Assembly (NCBI GenBank): GCA_024681875.1
Contig: JAILAA010000117.1
Location: 1 to 16,617 of the forward strand
Direction of reading: 5' to 3'
Length of the DNA: 16,617 bases
From: Prevotella sp.
GTDB taxonomy: Bacteria > Bacteroidota > Bacteroidia > Bacteroidales > Bacteroidaceae
Part shown: piece after piece, positions 1-7,412 of the stretch
Layout: each line of letters starts with the position of its first letter
Numbering within the stretch: position 1 is the stretch's first letter
Translations under genes and position numbers: made by a program
The notes under the pieces: generated by a model
Seen by the model: the letters and a program-made list of their open reading frames with translations, nothing else
Databases searched by the model: none
Told to the model about the DNA's origin: nothing

Positions 1-2
1 GC

Positions 3-618
3 GTTAGTGCGAAGGCTCCAAAACGGATGAAAACCATGACAGCTGGGCTGACAAAAGAGAAAACTCAGACTTGCCATCGTGGAGCTAACGGATTTGAGAT
101 GGCTTTGTTCATTCCCTACGACAGTACATGGACGGAGTTTCCTTATATTCATTCCATTTTGGCAAGTCTCGACTACTCCACACATTGGCTGACATTCACA
201 ACCATTAAGACCCCCGATTTATGCAACGCTTCGCTTTGATCTGCGTCTGCCTGATGCCCTTGGAGCACCAAGAGACGAATCCATCATCAATGGCGGGATT
301 ATCATCCAACCCAGCCAAAAGATTGGCAAGGATGGTGTCAAACTCGTCAGCCCCATCCCATTTCCGAAGACGGGTGTATTCGTCGTGGTGGAATGGATAA
401 CCACAGCAGCAGTCTCTGAATCGCACAGCCTTGTGCCAGCTCTAAATATGACCTTGAACGCCAAGGAGAACCGAACATGGAATAAAAAGACTTTCCGAGG
501 TATGGACTGGATGCAGGAGCAGGAAGAACCAATCTATCAGGACGAATCAGCAAGAGAAGTATATAAAGGTAGAATCCCCAGTACCAAGTTGGGATTAGAA
601 ATATCAAAAGTAAACTAA
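3..618 (+). pseudogene. Decayed 3' end of a Bacteroidota surface/regulatory-domain protein gene
   Basis: I see a reading frame that is open from about 193 to the stop at 616-618 but has no good start. It reads YATLRFDLRLPDALG, then INGGIIIQPSQKIG, then FPKTGVFVVVEWI. The last block resembles the C-terminal domain of large Bacteroidota proteins annotated as carboxypeptidase-like regulatory-domain proteins, where a PKxGxFVxxEW pattern is common (recalled, not searched). Upstream, a second frame open from base 3 to 239 carries FIPYDSTWTEFPYIHSI, which fits the preceding part of the same domain. The two halves are therefore joined by at least one frameshift between about 165 and 220, and the gene runs off the left edge. 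The stop lies 16 nt before the lipoprotein start, so the two were probably co-transcribed. The family assignment is tentative; the frame disruption is clear. Confidence 0.42.
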
Positions 619-634
619 TGATAATAAGACGCAA

Positions 635-1195
635 ATGAAAACAATGAAGATTTGGAGACTCGCCTTTGGCCTTTGGCCGAGCCACCTCACGCTCGGGAAA
701 GCGATGCAAGCATCACTTTCCTCTTGCTTAATCGGTGCCTTGACGATGCTTGCTGCTTTATCCCTCGCCTCTTGCAGCAGCAACGACGTAACAGAAAAGC
801 CATATACGACTGATCCTGTAGAGAATGCCGTATTCACAGAGGCTGATATCGAGTGGTTCAACCCAAACACTCGCGAAGTGAAATTCAAACAACAGGAAGA
901 GTCACTCAGTCAGAGGCTACGGATGAACGATGGGGAATTGGAGTTCCTTCTTGGCAATGAAGTCTTGCTCAAGGTCAGTCGTTTTGTAGGTGACTGGGAC
1001 AGCCGAACCTTCAAAGACCTTGTCCTACATTATGATGTGATATCCAATTCCAAGCAAGGTCATTTCTATTTACAAGACTGCTATCCGCTGCAGTTCATTA
1101 ACGATGAACATGTGCAGGCCAATATCAAAAAGAATGCCGAACAATGGGAAGCATTCGTAAAATATCTGGAGAAAATAGGTAAAATCAGGAAATGA
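635..1195 (+). CDS. Small lipoprotein of unknown function, signal region altered by a repeat
   Basis: The protein has 186 residues. A hydrophobic stretch at residues 31-45 ends in LASC, a lipobox with Cys47, followed by SSND, so it is an exported lipoprotein. The mature part is soluble with no domain I recognise; it is rich in charged residues and contains VSRFVGDWDSRTFKDL and YPLQFINDEH. The n-region is unusually long (46 residues before the Cys). Residues about 18-34 are encoded by a copy of a repeat seen elsewhere in the window (686-734). An alternative start is the ATG at 704, giving a 23-residue signal peptide that lacks the usual Lys/Arg. The stop overlaps the ATG of the truncated signal-peptide gene at 1192 by 4 nt (ATGA), a sign of translational coupling. 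Expression is plausible, but the function is unknown. Confidence 0.7.
   Translation: MKTMKIWRLAFGLWPSHLTLGKAMQASLSSCLIGALTMLAALSLASCSSNDVTEKPYTTDPVENAVFTEADIEWFNPNTREVKFKQQEESLSQRLRMNDGELEFLLGNEVLLKVSRFVGDWDSRTFKDLVLHYDVISNSKQGHFYLQDCYPLQFINDEHVQANIKKNAEQWEAFVKYLEKIGKIRK
686..734 (+). repeat. Dispersed repeat, copy 1, inside the lipoprotein gene
   Basis: The left end is CTCACGCTCGG (686-696) and the right end is CTTGCTTAATCG (723-734). The same pair of ends, in the same order, bounds copy 2 (1899-1949) and, on the minus strand, copy 3 (15299-15387). The middle differs between copies. This copy is translated as part of the signal-peptide n-region. Confidence 0.5.
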
Positions 1196-1263
1196 ACAAG
1201 CAAACCATCATCACCGCACTACTTGCCCTCGTCTGGGTGGTAGGACAAGAGATTTCTGAGTGA
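1192..1263 (+). pseudogene. Gene reduced to its signal peptide (start of an exported protein)
   Basis: The ATG at 1192 overlaps the TGA of the upstream lipoprotein gene by 4 nt. The frame reads MNKQTIITALLALVWVVG and stops at 1261-1263 after 23 codons. The sequence is a typical signal peptide: two polar/basic residues, a hydrophobic core and then Gly-Gln. It closely resembles the start of secreted thioredoxin-like (TlpA-type) proteins in Prevotella as I recall them. No continuation is seen in any frame downstream. The body of the gene was evidently deleted, and the toxin-antitoxin region that follows now occupies its place. Confidence 0.5.
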
Positions 1264-1296
1264 AAGTAATGTTTTCAACAGGGCAAAAACGGGTCA

Positions 1297-1352
1297 TTTC
1301 ACCTAAAATAATGTGAAAGCGAGCATAATATCAAAAAGATTTTGTAACTTTG
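1297..1352 (+). promoter_or_regulatory. Promoter region of the toxin-antitoxin operon with an inverted repeat
   Basis: A Bacteroidota -7 box, TAACTTTG, lies at 1345-1352, 28 nt before the antitoxin ATG. No convincing -33 element is seen. Upstream, TTTCAC (1297-1302) and GTGAAA (1313-1318) form an inverted repeat with a 10-nt spacer. It may be an operator for the antitoxin or a weak terminator hairpin for the broken upstream operon. Confidence 0.4.
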
Positions 1353-1380
1353 CAGCGAGAGAACAAAAAATTGAATAGAT

Positions 1381-1584
1381 ATGGCAACTTACACAATCAC
1401 ATTGAACGAGCGAACCACCAGCGGTAAGGCATTGATGGCTTACTTGCAGGCATTGGGCGTATTGATGCATAAAGTGTCACCCAAGGCCAAGAGCAGTTAC
1501 TTGCGTTCACAAGAAGACAAGAAGGCCGGGCGCATTGAGAAATTCTCCTCGTCGGAAGAAATGTTCAAGTCGTTAGGCATCTGA
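1381..1584 (+). CDS. Antitoxin of a YafQ-type toxin-antitoxin pair
   Basis: The protein has 67 residues. The N-terminus MATYTITLNERTTSGKAL has the beta-strand-then-helix look of a dimeric DNA-binding antitoxin, and the tail EKFSSSEEMFKSLGI is flexible and could wrap the toxin. Its identity rests mainly on position: it ends 4 nt before the toxin gene, in the usual antitoxin-first order. It resembles small Bacteroidales proteins that pair with YafQ/RelE toxins (recalled). The expected role is to neutralise the toxin and repress the shared promoter. The start is preceded by an AT-rich stretch without a Shine-Dalgarno site, normal for the phylum. Confidence 0.75.
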   Translation: MATYTITLNERTTSGKALMAYLQALGVLMHKVSPKAKSSYLRSQEDKKAGRIEKFSSSEEMFKSLGI

Positions 1585-1588
1585 GCGT

Positions 1589-1864
1589 ATGTATGAAGTA
1601 AGAATGACCAAAACGTTCCGAAAGGACACGGAACGTTGTCGCAAACGGGGCTATGACATGGAACTGCTGAAGACAGCCATCCGGATACTTGAGGCAGACG
1701 GGAAACTCCCAGCAGAATATCGTCCTCATAAACTGTCGGGCGACTATGTCGGCTGCTGGGAATGTCATCTGAAGGGAGACTGGCTTCTGATATGGGAGCA
1801 GAATGACACGGAGCTGGTGTTGCTATTCACTGGTACAGGTACACATTCCGACTTGTTCGGATAA
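1589..1864 (+). CDS. yafQ: YafQ-family ribosome-dependent mRNA interferase toxin
   Basis: The protein has 91 residues, the usual length of YafQ toxins. The signature C-terminal half is present: HKLSGDYVGCWECHLKGDW, then LLIWEQND and FTGTGTHSDLF. His47, His60, Asp64, Trp65, His86 and Phe90 line up in order and spacing with the catalytic set known in E. coli YafQ (His50, His63, Asp67, Trp68, His87, Phe91). The toxin is expected to cut mRNA in the ribosomal A site and slow growth when the antitoxin is degraded. It is co-transcribed with the antitoxin and no key residue is missing, so the toxin should be active. Confidence 0.9.
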   Translation: MYEVRMTKTFRKDTERCRKRGYDMELLKTAIRILEADGKLPAEYRPHKLSGDYVGCWECHLKGDWLLIWEQNDTELVLLFTGTGTHSDLFG

Positions 1865-1893
1865 AATCTCTGAAACTGTTTCAGACTTTGGAT

Positions 1894-1953
1894 AAATCGC
1901 TCACGCTCGGCCATCTGTAAGCAAGCTTGCATGGCACTCGCTTAATCGCGATT
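1894..1953 (+). repeat. Dispersed palindromic repeat, copy 2
   Basis: The ends are GCTCACGCTCGGCC (1899-1912) and CTCGCTTAATCGC (1937-1949), matching copies 1 and 3. The middle contains the 10-bp palindrome GCAAGCTTGC (1921-1930). The outer edges AAATCGC and GCGATTT are inverted, so the unit can fold. It lies just after the toxin gene. Confidence 0.55.
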
Positions 1954-2055
1954 TTTACCCTCGGCGATAAGTATTTTAGTGCCTTTTTCTGCGTAACTTC
2001 GTGGCGAGAGAAAATGCAGTTTATGGACGATGGAAATGTCTTGAGATTACAAAAA

Positions 2056-2117
2056 GATGTTTCCAAACATTTTTTTTGAATATATTTTGATGTTTCCATA
2101 TATTTTTCTTATCTTTG
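2056..2117 (+). promoter_or_regulatory. Promoter of the AAA ATPase gene, with two direct repeats
   Basis: A -7 box, TATCTTTG, lies at 2110-2117, 21 nt before the ATG. The 10-mer GATGTTTCCA occurs at 2056-2065 and again at 2089-2098. The start-to-start distance is 33 bp, close to three helical turns, so both copies face the same side of the DNA, as expected of an activator or repressor site. Confidence 0.45.
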
Positions 2118-2138
2118 CCGACAAAATAAAGTTATTGC

Positions 2139-3350
2139 ATGATGGAAGAACAGGACAATTATCTCATTAAAGTATTTCAGCGCAGGTTGCTGGCAACCCC
2201 GACAACCTTTTTTCGCTATCTATATGACGAGATAGACTGGGGCGATACACTCATAGGCATCAAAGGACCGAAAGGGTGCGGTAAGACAACCATGCTTTTG
2301 CAACATATCAAGGAATCATTCAAAGGAAGAGACCTTGAGAAGGTGCTTTATGTGTCGTTGGATCATTTGTGGTTTACTACTCACGACATCCGTGATGTGA
2401 TAGAGTTCCATTACACCCATGGGGGTACCCATGTCTTTATTGACGAAATACATTATTACAAGCATTGGCAGACATTGTTGAAGAATCTTTGCGACGACTA
2501 CCCAGACTTACATATTGTATATACAGGTTCATCGATGCTTCAGTTGGAAAGAAGCGAAGGCGATCTCTCCCGTCGACTGACTATGTACGAAATGCGGGGG
2601 CTCTCTTTCCGTGAATTCTTAGCATACGAAGGAATCATGAAAGTACAGGCTGTTGATTTGGAAGAGTTGTTAGACAGACATGTAGAGATAGCTATGGAAA
2701 TCTGCAGCCAGACAAAAATACTTGAGCAGTTCAAGAAATATTTGGAAGTAGGTTACTATCCTTTCTACAAAGCTGTCCGTCATGGCTATTATCAGCGATT
2801 GCAGAGTGTTGCTAATCACGTTATTGAGGTGGACTATCCGAATATAGACGATGTGACAATATCGACTATCCGCAAGACTAAGAAATTGCTGATGCTTTTG
2901 GCAGAGCGTGTACCGCAACTACCAAAGATGACAGAGCTTTACAAGGAATTGGAGACCGATCGTAATCAAGGATTGAAAATGCTAAATGCACTGGAACGAG
3001 GAGGTCTTTTATTGCTACTGGGTGATAATACTAAGAGTCCTGACAATCTATCGCGACCAGACAAAATTTATATTAATAATCCTACGATGATGTTTGCCTT
3101 GACTCCCCAAGTCGATATTGGCACCCTACGTGAGACGTTCTTTATGAACCAATTATCACAGCAACACGAGGTTCGTTATCCAGTATCTGTTGATTTCCTA
3201 ATCGACAGAACATATCTGTTCGAGGTCGGAGGAAAAAGCAAGACGTTTGACCAAATCAAGGATATAGAAAACAGTTATTTGGCTGTCGATAACACAGAAA
3301 TAGGACACAAGAACCGTATCCCTCTCTGGATGTTTGGACTGTTATACTAA
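2139..3350 (+). CDS. AAA ATPase with DUF4143-like C-terminal domain
   Basis: The protein has 403 residues and is complete. The N-terminal AAA domain has a Walker A motif GPKGCGKTT (residues 43-51), a Walker B motif HVFIDEIH (98-105), and a sensor-like YTGSS (128-132) followed by an SRR (144-146) that may act as the arginine finger. The last 60 residues carry VDFLIDRTYLFEVGGKSK, which resembles the degenerate PD-(D/E)xK-like fold of DUF4143. This ATPase family is very common in Bacteroidales in many variable copies, often in accessory regions. Its molecular role is not established, although links to phage defence or mobile DNA have been suggested. It stands alone with its own promoter, and a VapE remnant follows 50 nt later. 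Two in-frame ATGs open the gene; the first is used here. Confidence 0.88.
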   Translation: MMEEQDNYLIKVFQRRLLATPTTFFRYLYDEIDWGDTLIGIKGPKGCGKTTMLLQHIKESFKGRDLEKVLYVSLDHLWFTTHDIRDVIEFHYTHGGTHVFIDEIHYYKHWQTLLKNLCDDYPDLHIVYTGSSMLQLERSEGDLSRRLTMYEMRGLSFREFLAYEGIMKVQAVDLEELLDRHVEIAMEICSQTKILEQFKKYLEVGYYPFYKAVRHGYYQRLQSVANHVIEVDYPNIDDVTISTIRKTKKLLMLLAERVPQLPKMTELYKELETDRNQGLKMLNALERGGLLLLLGDNTKSPDNLSRPDKIYINNPTMMFALTPQVDIGTLRETFFMNQLSQQHEVRYPVSVDFLIDRTYLFEVGGKSKTFDQIKDIENSYLAVDNTEIGHKNRIPLWMFGLLY

Positions 3351-3399
3351 ACTGACTTCTGAATGTGCTAAAAAACATTCTAAAACTTCTAATAATGCT

Positions 3400-3654
3400 T
3401 CTATGGCGCAGTACGGGTTGGTGTGCTGCGAGGAGTTGGATACGATGCGCCCTTCGGAGCTGAACCAGCTGAAGGCAGCGGTGACGATGCCGTCGATAGA
3501 CGAGCGGGCGGCGTATGCCCACTTCCATGAGCACCGGCCACATATTGCCTCGTTCTGCGGAACGGGCAACAACATGCAGTTTCTCTCGGACCACACGGGC
3601 AACCGCCGCTGGCTGCCCTTCGAGGTGGAGTCGATAGAGTCGCCACGGACAAGG
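3400..3654 (+). pseudogene. Internal fragment of a VapE/primase-type superfamily helicase gene
   Basis: One frame encodes AQYGLVCCEELDTMRPSELN, then VTMPSIDERAAYAHFHEHRP, then HIASFCGTGNNMQFLSD and TGNRRWLPFEVESIESPR. These blocks are the Walker-B-like acidic motif, the central helicase region and the TGNRRW motif of the virulence-associated protein E family (PF05272), found in phages, plasmids and integrative elements. The Walker A part is absent, and similarity ends near SPR at about 3650. The frame then runs into the tandem repeats without a natural end. The fragment is truncated on both sides and marks a lost mobile element. Confidence 0.75.
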
Positions 3655-3710
3655 AATGCTAGCGGCAAATGCCAGTCTCGACCCCACCCCTGCCCCATTG
3701 TCCGAAGAAA

Positions 3711-3768
3711 TCCGAAGGCTTCGGACAAAAATCCGAAGCGTTCGGACAAAAATCCGAAGCGTTCGGAC
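3711..3768. repeat. Three tandem 21-bp units, each a hairpin palindrome
   Basis: The unit TCCGAAGCGTTCGGAC plus AAAAA is repeated at 3711, 3732 and 3753. The first copy has GGC for GCG in the centre and the third lacks the A-tract. Each unit is a near-perfect palindrome (TCCGAA/TTCGGA). A partial unit, TCCGAAGAAA, precedes them at 3701. Confidence 0.85.
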
Positions 3769-3804
3769 TGTTCGAAATACGTGTCTTTTCGGAATCCCAG
3801 ACCT

Positions 3805-3852
3805 ATTATTCATGAATAATTCGCGGCCATTCACGTTCATTCGTGGTCAGAC
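3805..3852. repeat. 16-bp perfect palindrome and ATTCxxGG repeats
   Basis: ATTATTCATGAATAAT (3805-3820) is a perfect palindrome. It is followed by three loose repeats of the type ATTCGCGG, ATTCACG and ATTCGTGG (about 3818-3848). Similar strings recur between genes in Prevotella as I recall. Apart from this and the tandem repeats, 3655-3938 holds nothing I can support as a gene. Confidence 0.4.
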
Positions 3853-3938
3853 GACGGCCTGGCAGATGCCTGTATTCCGGCTTCGCAGTAGTCATGGCTG
3901 GCGGAGTGGGAAGACGGGATGCTATAACCGTGGTGAAG

Positions 3939-3961
3939 CACCCTTCAGCTGAAGTGGGGTG
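3939..3961 (-). terminator. Possible terminator hairpin after the alpha-galactosidase gene
   Basis: The palindrome CTTCAGCTGAAG (3944-3955) is flanked by CACC and GGTG, extending the stem with a small bulge. It begins directly after the stop of the minus-strand operon. There is no strong T-tract, so termination is only plausible. Confidence 0.3.
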
Positions 3962-3962
3962 A

Positions 3963-6499
3963 CTATCGCACAAGAATCTTTTGTCCGTTCTTGATATACA
4001 GTCCATGCGCTGGGGTTTGCACACGACGTCCTGTCAGGTCATAGAAATCGAGTACTGGCGATTGGCTGTTGACGGTTTTACTGTCAATCAAGATATCTTT
4101 CACGCCAGTCACTTCGTTGCCGCCCAGACGATAGAGTTTGACGCCATGACTGGGAATGCTGACGTTGAGCGTGCCTGTTGCAGTGCCAATGTCTTCCTTC
4201 TGCCAAATGTCATAAACGGGAACAGCCTCATTGGCAGCATAACCCAACTGGGTGAGGTCGAAGTCGTAGCCGCCGTCGGGAGCAGTGACGTAGAAGAAGA
4301 ACTCCATTGTGGTACCAGAGGTAGAGGTATTGTCATTGTCGCAGCTGGAGTCATAGCCACAGAGGGCGCGGAAGGTCTTGTAGTTGTGGCCTTCGGGCAG
4401 GTCGTAGATAAGCGTACACTGGGCGTTCATACCAAGGCCAGTATCGTATGACTGTCCGTCGACACGCAGTGTGCCGTTCTCCACATTCTTGTTGACGTGT
4501 AGCGAACCCCACTCTGAGGTGTAGGAGGTCTGCTTCAGAGTGGTGAGCGATGTCTCGTTGCCATCGGCATCGATGAGCACGGGGTTGATGAGGTCAGCAC
4601 GGTCGTAGGCGAAACCATCTCCGTAGTTGCTCACGAATATCTTCAGCTGGGTGGCGTTGGTCACGTCACATTCCATCGTCTTACTCTTTGTGCCAGTACG
4701 GCTGATGAGTCCTGAGCGGGCAGCATAGTTGTCCTGCTCGTTGGTGAGCGGGTTCTGGTCGAACACCATGAAGCGGATGCTGGTGGTGGCGCCCGTCTGT
4801 CCGATGCCGGAATCGTCGGCAGCAGCCATCGCCTTGAAGCGTACTACGTCCAAATCGTCAGGAATCTGGAAGAAGATGGCAGCGTTGGCATCGGTTGAGA
4901 AGCCGCGGTCGTAGCTCACGCCCATCACCTTCATCTTACCGCCGTTGTCCACGTTTTTGTTCTCCTCTACGCGGTTGAAGTAGGAGGCAGTGTACTGGCG
5001 AGTCTTGTAGGTACCTGTTAGTTCTACCTCTGTGCCATCGCGCAAGACGAGCGTGGGGTTGATCCAGTCGCCGTGGTCGTAGTTGTAGTTGTCGCCACCG
5101 TCGTCGACCACCAGTACCTGCGTCTTTGAGCCTTCAGGCCATGCGATGTCTACATCTACGGCGTGTCCGTCAGTAGTGTATGCCACCACCTCCGACTTAT
5201 AGAGGGCCTTCGAGCCGACCACCCAGCGGTTGTTGTCGCGCTGGAACAGGGCCAGATAGCGGTTGCCTGTAGCGGGATATTCGCTTGTCCATACCACACG
5301 TCCGTTGTCTTCGTCATTGAGCACCTGATGGGCATCCTTGCCGTACTTGTGCATCTGGTGGTATTCCTCGTTGTTCAGCAGCGACAGCGTGAAGGCATCG
5401 TTCCTGGTCATCTCGCCACCGAAGAACAGGGGCGAGTGGCAGATGCCCCACAGTGTCATCATCGTCAACTGCTCATTCTGGGTGAGCTTGGTCCAGCGTC
5501 CTTGGTCTGCACCGGTGAAGCCTGGATCGGCAATGGTCATGGCAATCTGTCCGAGTGGCAGCATGTCGCAGTCGGCATAGTTGCCCGGACGTGTGACTGT
5601 CTCCCAGGCATGGGCCTCGTTGAACACAGCATCGACGGCGCTCCAGTTGTCCCACAGGTCGTCCATCATGCGCCACATATTGGCATTGTCGAGACACTCC
5701 TGAGCATATTGGTACTGTGTCTTGCCGGGACTCAATGACAGCACAATAGGCCGTCCAGTCTGGTCGATGGCCTTTTGCGAATCATGTGAATCTCGTCGGT
5801 ATAGAACGGACGGCTCAGGTCGTCAACCTTCAGGAAGTCAACACCCCACTCGGCATAGAGGTCCATAATCGAGTTGTAATATTGTTGTCCGGCCTCGTTA
5901 TTGCGCACCAGCAGATTGTCTTTGAGCCAGGTGCAGGGCGAGGTGGTGCCGTTATATACCTCCGACCACGCCGTGCTTTCCATGCCCTTCAGTTTGTAGC
6001 TGCTGCCCACAACCGACTTCGGCACGCCACGCATGATGTGGATGCCGAACTTCAGCCCCATCTCATGCAGCTTGTCGGCAATGGCCTTGAAGCCGATGTT
6101 CTTTCCGTCCTTCATGCACGACGGGAAACGTGTAGGCGAGGGAAGATAGCGTCCGTACTCGTCAATCACATAGTCCTGGTCGCCACGCTGGTTGTAGTTG
6201 CCAGCGCCCAGCGACGGGTGGTTGCAGTACCAGCGGATGTCGATGACGACATACTCCCAGCCATATTTCACCAGGTCGTTGTCCACCAAGTACTGTGCAT
6301 TCTGCATTACTTCTTTTTCGGTTACACTCGAATAGTAGCAGTCCCACGAGTTCCAGCCCATAGGCGGAGTCTGCGCCCAAGTACGGAATGTTGCCATCAT
6401 TCCCGACGTTTCGTCGCCTACCCATAGCCTTTCGTCCTGAGCCGTTGCGCTACCCAGCAATGTAAAAGCTGCGCATACTGATAATAGTAGTCTTTTCAT
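3963..6499 (-). pseudogene. Secreted GH27 alpha-galactosidase with NPCBM-like modules, one frameshift
   Basis: The gene starts at MKRLLLSVCAAF (6499), with a signal peptide ending near ATA-Q21. The GH27 barrel has TPPMGWNSWD (residues 44-53) and the nucleophile motif FLKVDDL (Asp226). The frame breaks at an A-run read on the minus strand (5773-5776), after HMIRK. It resumes one frame over as RPIVLSLSPGKTQYQY, with the acid/base region WRMMDDLWDNW. A beta-sandwich follows, then two NPCBM-like units with the shared patterns YDHGDWINP/YDRADLINP and KNV(D/E)NG, then the end of the sandwich (LGYAANE to SHGVKLYRL). The tail GRRVQTPAHGLYIKNGQK resembles short type IX secretion tails. The enzyme would remove terminal alpha-galactose from plant or host glycans outside the cytoplasm. 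All motifs survive, so the break is recent or a sequencing error. The gene lies 25 nt after the aldo-keto reductase gene. Confidence 0.85.
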
Positions 6500-6524
6500 A
6501 CCTTTATTTGGATTAGTAGTTTGA

Positions 6525-7373
6525 TTATCCGTAGTTATCAATTAAATATTTCACGAACTGAGGATCACCGAAGTTGACGGTACCTGTGTCATGCAGGTTC
6601 ATCGTGGCAATCTGCGCCATCTCGTCAGTAGAGAGCGAGAAATCGAAGATATTCAGGTTCTGCTCCATGCGCTCCTTGTGAGTGGACTTGGGAATGGCAA
6701 CGATGCCACGCTGTGTGAGCCAGCGGAGGGCCACCTGTGCAGCGCTCTTGTTATATTTTGCGCCTATGGCTGCCAGTACCTCACTCTTCACGATGCCGTC
6801 GACACCCTGTCCGCCAAGCGGCCCCCATGCCATCATCTTCGTATCGGTCTCTGCCAGAATCGGCTCGATGCCCGTCTGCTGAATCAGCACGTTGCACTGC
6901 AACTGGTTCACCATCGGCTTCACCTCCACATAGTGGGCGAAGTCGAAGAATCGGGCAGCCTGGAAGTTGCTGACGCCGATGGCGCGCACCTTACCGCTAC
7001 GGTAGGCTTTCTCCATAGCTCGCCAAGAGCCGAACACGTCGCCATAGGGCTGATGGATAAGCAGCAGGTCGATGTACTCCGTCTGCAATTTGCGCAGGCT
7101 CTCGTCGATGCTCTTGGCAGCCTTTTCTTCACCGGCATTCGAGATCCACACTTTCGTCACGAGGAACAGATCTTCACGTTTGAGTCCACTCTTGCGCCAG
7201 GCCTTTCCTACGCCTTCTTCGTTGTAGTAAGCCTGTGCTGTATCGATAAGACGATAACCCACGGAGAGGGCATCCGTCACGCAACGTTCACATTCATCAG
7301 GGCTGACCATGAATACACCATATCCCAGCAAGGGCATTTCCACCCCGTTGCTTAAAGCAAATGTCTCCACCAT
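6525..7373 (-). CDS. Aldo-keto reductase, DkgA (2,5-diketo-gluconate reductase) type
   Basis: The protein has 282 residues, a full-length AKR barrel without a signal peptide, so it is cytoplasmic. The catalytic tetrad is intact: Asp44 and Tyr49 in LIDTAQAYYNEEGVG, Lys74 in LVTKVW and His107 in LLLIHQPYG. GVSNF and the NADPH-binding IPKSTHKERMEQN are also present. The enzyme is expected to reduce aldehydes, methylglyoxal or keto-sugars with NADPH. It follows the YqhD-like gene in the same order as yqhD-dkgA in E. coli, where the pair detoxifies reactive aldehydes. The true substrate cannot be read from sequence. It is separated from the upstream gene by a 36-nt repeat-rich gap. Confidence 0.92.
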   Translation of the reverse strand: MVETFALSNGVEMPLLGYGVFMVSPDECERCVTDALSVGYRLIDTAQAYYNEEGVGKAWRKSGLKREDLFLVTKVWISNAGEEKAAKSIDESLRKLQTEYIDLLLIHQPYGDVFGSWRAMEKAYRSGKVRAIGVSNFQAARFFDFAHYVEVKPMVNQLQCNVLIQQTGIEPILAETDTKMMAWGPLGGQGVDGIVKSEVLAAIGAKYNKSAAQVALRWLTQRGIVAIPKSTHKERMEQNLNIFDFSLSTDEMAQIATMNLHDTGTVNFGDPQFVKYLIDNYG

Positions 7374-7380
7374 TAATAAT

Positions 7381-7412
7381 TTACGATTTAACGATTTACT
7401 ATTTACGATTTA
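7381..7412. repeat. ACGATTT short tandem repeats between two operon genes
   Basis: The gap reads as loose tandem copies of ACGATTT, AACGATTT, ACTATTT and ACGATTT. Such strings are frequent between Bacteroidales genes as I recall. They lie within the transcript and could affect expression of the downstream reductase. Confidence 0.5.

Noticed and set aside
219..464. Minus-strand small genes in the first 700 bases
   Set aside because: They have no signal, no domain and no promoter, and the plus strand carries a better supported gene remnant.
3711..3768. CRISPR array
   Set aside because: The units are contiguous 21-bp palindromes separated only by A-tracts; there are no unique spacers and no cas genes.
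3256..3840. Minus-strand 194-codon frame across the VapE fragment and the tandem repeats
   Set aside because: It spans three unrelated pieces (ATPase end, helicase scar, repeats) and reads as low-complexity sequence; the plus strand explains the region.
5770..5780. Programmed ribosomal frameshift in the alpha-galactosidase gene
   Set aside because: The site reads CGC AAA AGG; the preceding base is C, so no X-XXY-YYZ slippery heptamer is formed, and no reason for two products is known.
5786..7355. Long plus-strand reading frames (up to 254 codons) opposite the alpha-galactosidase and aldo-keto reductase genes
   Set aside because: The opposite strand has clear catalytic motifs throughout; these frames have no recognisable domain and follow from the codon bias of the real genes.
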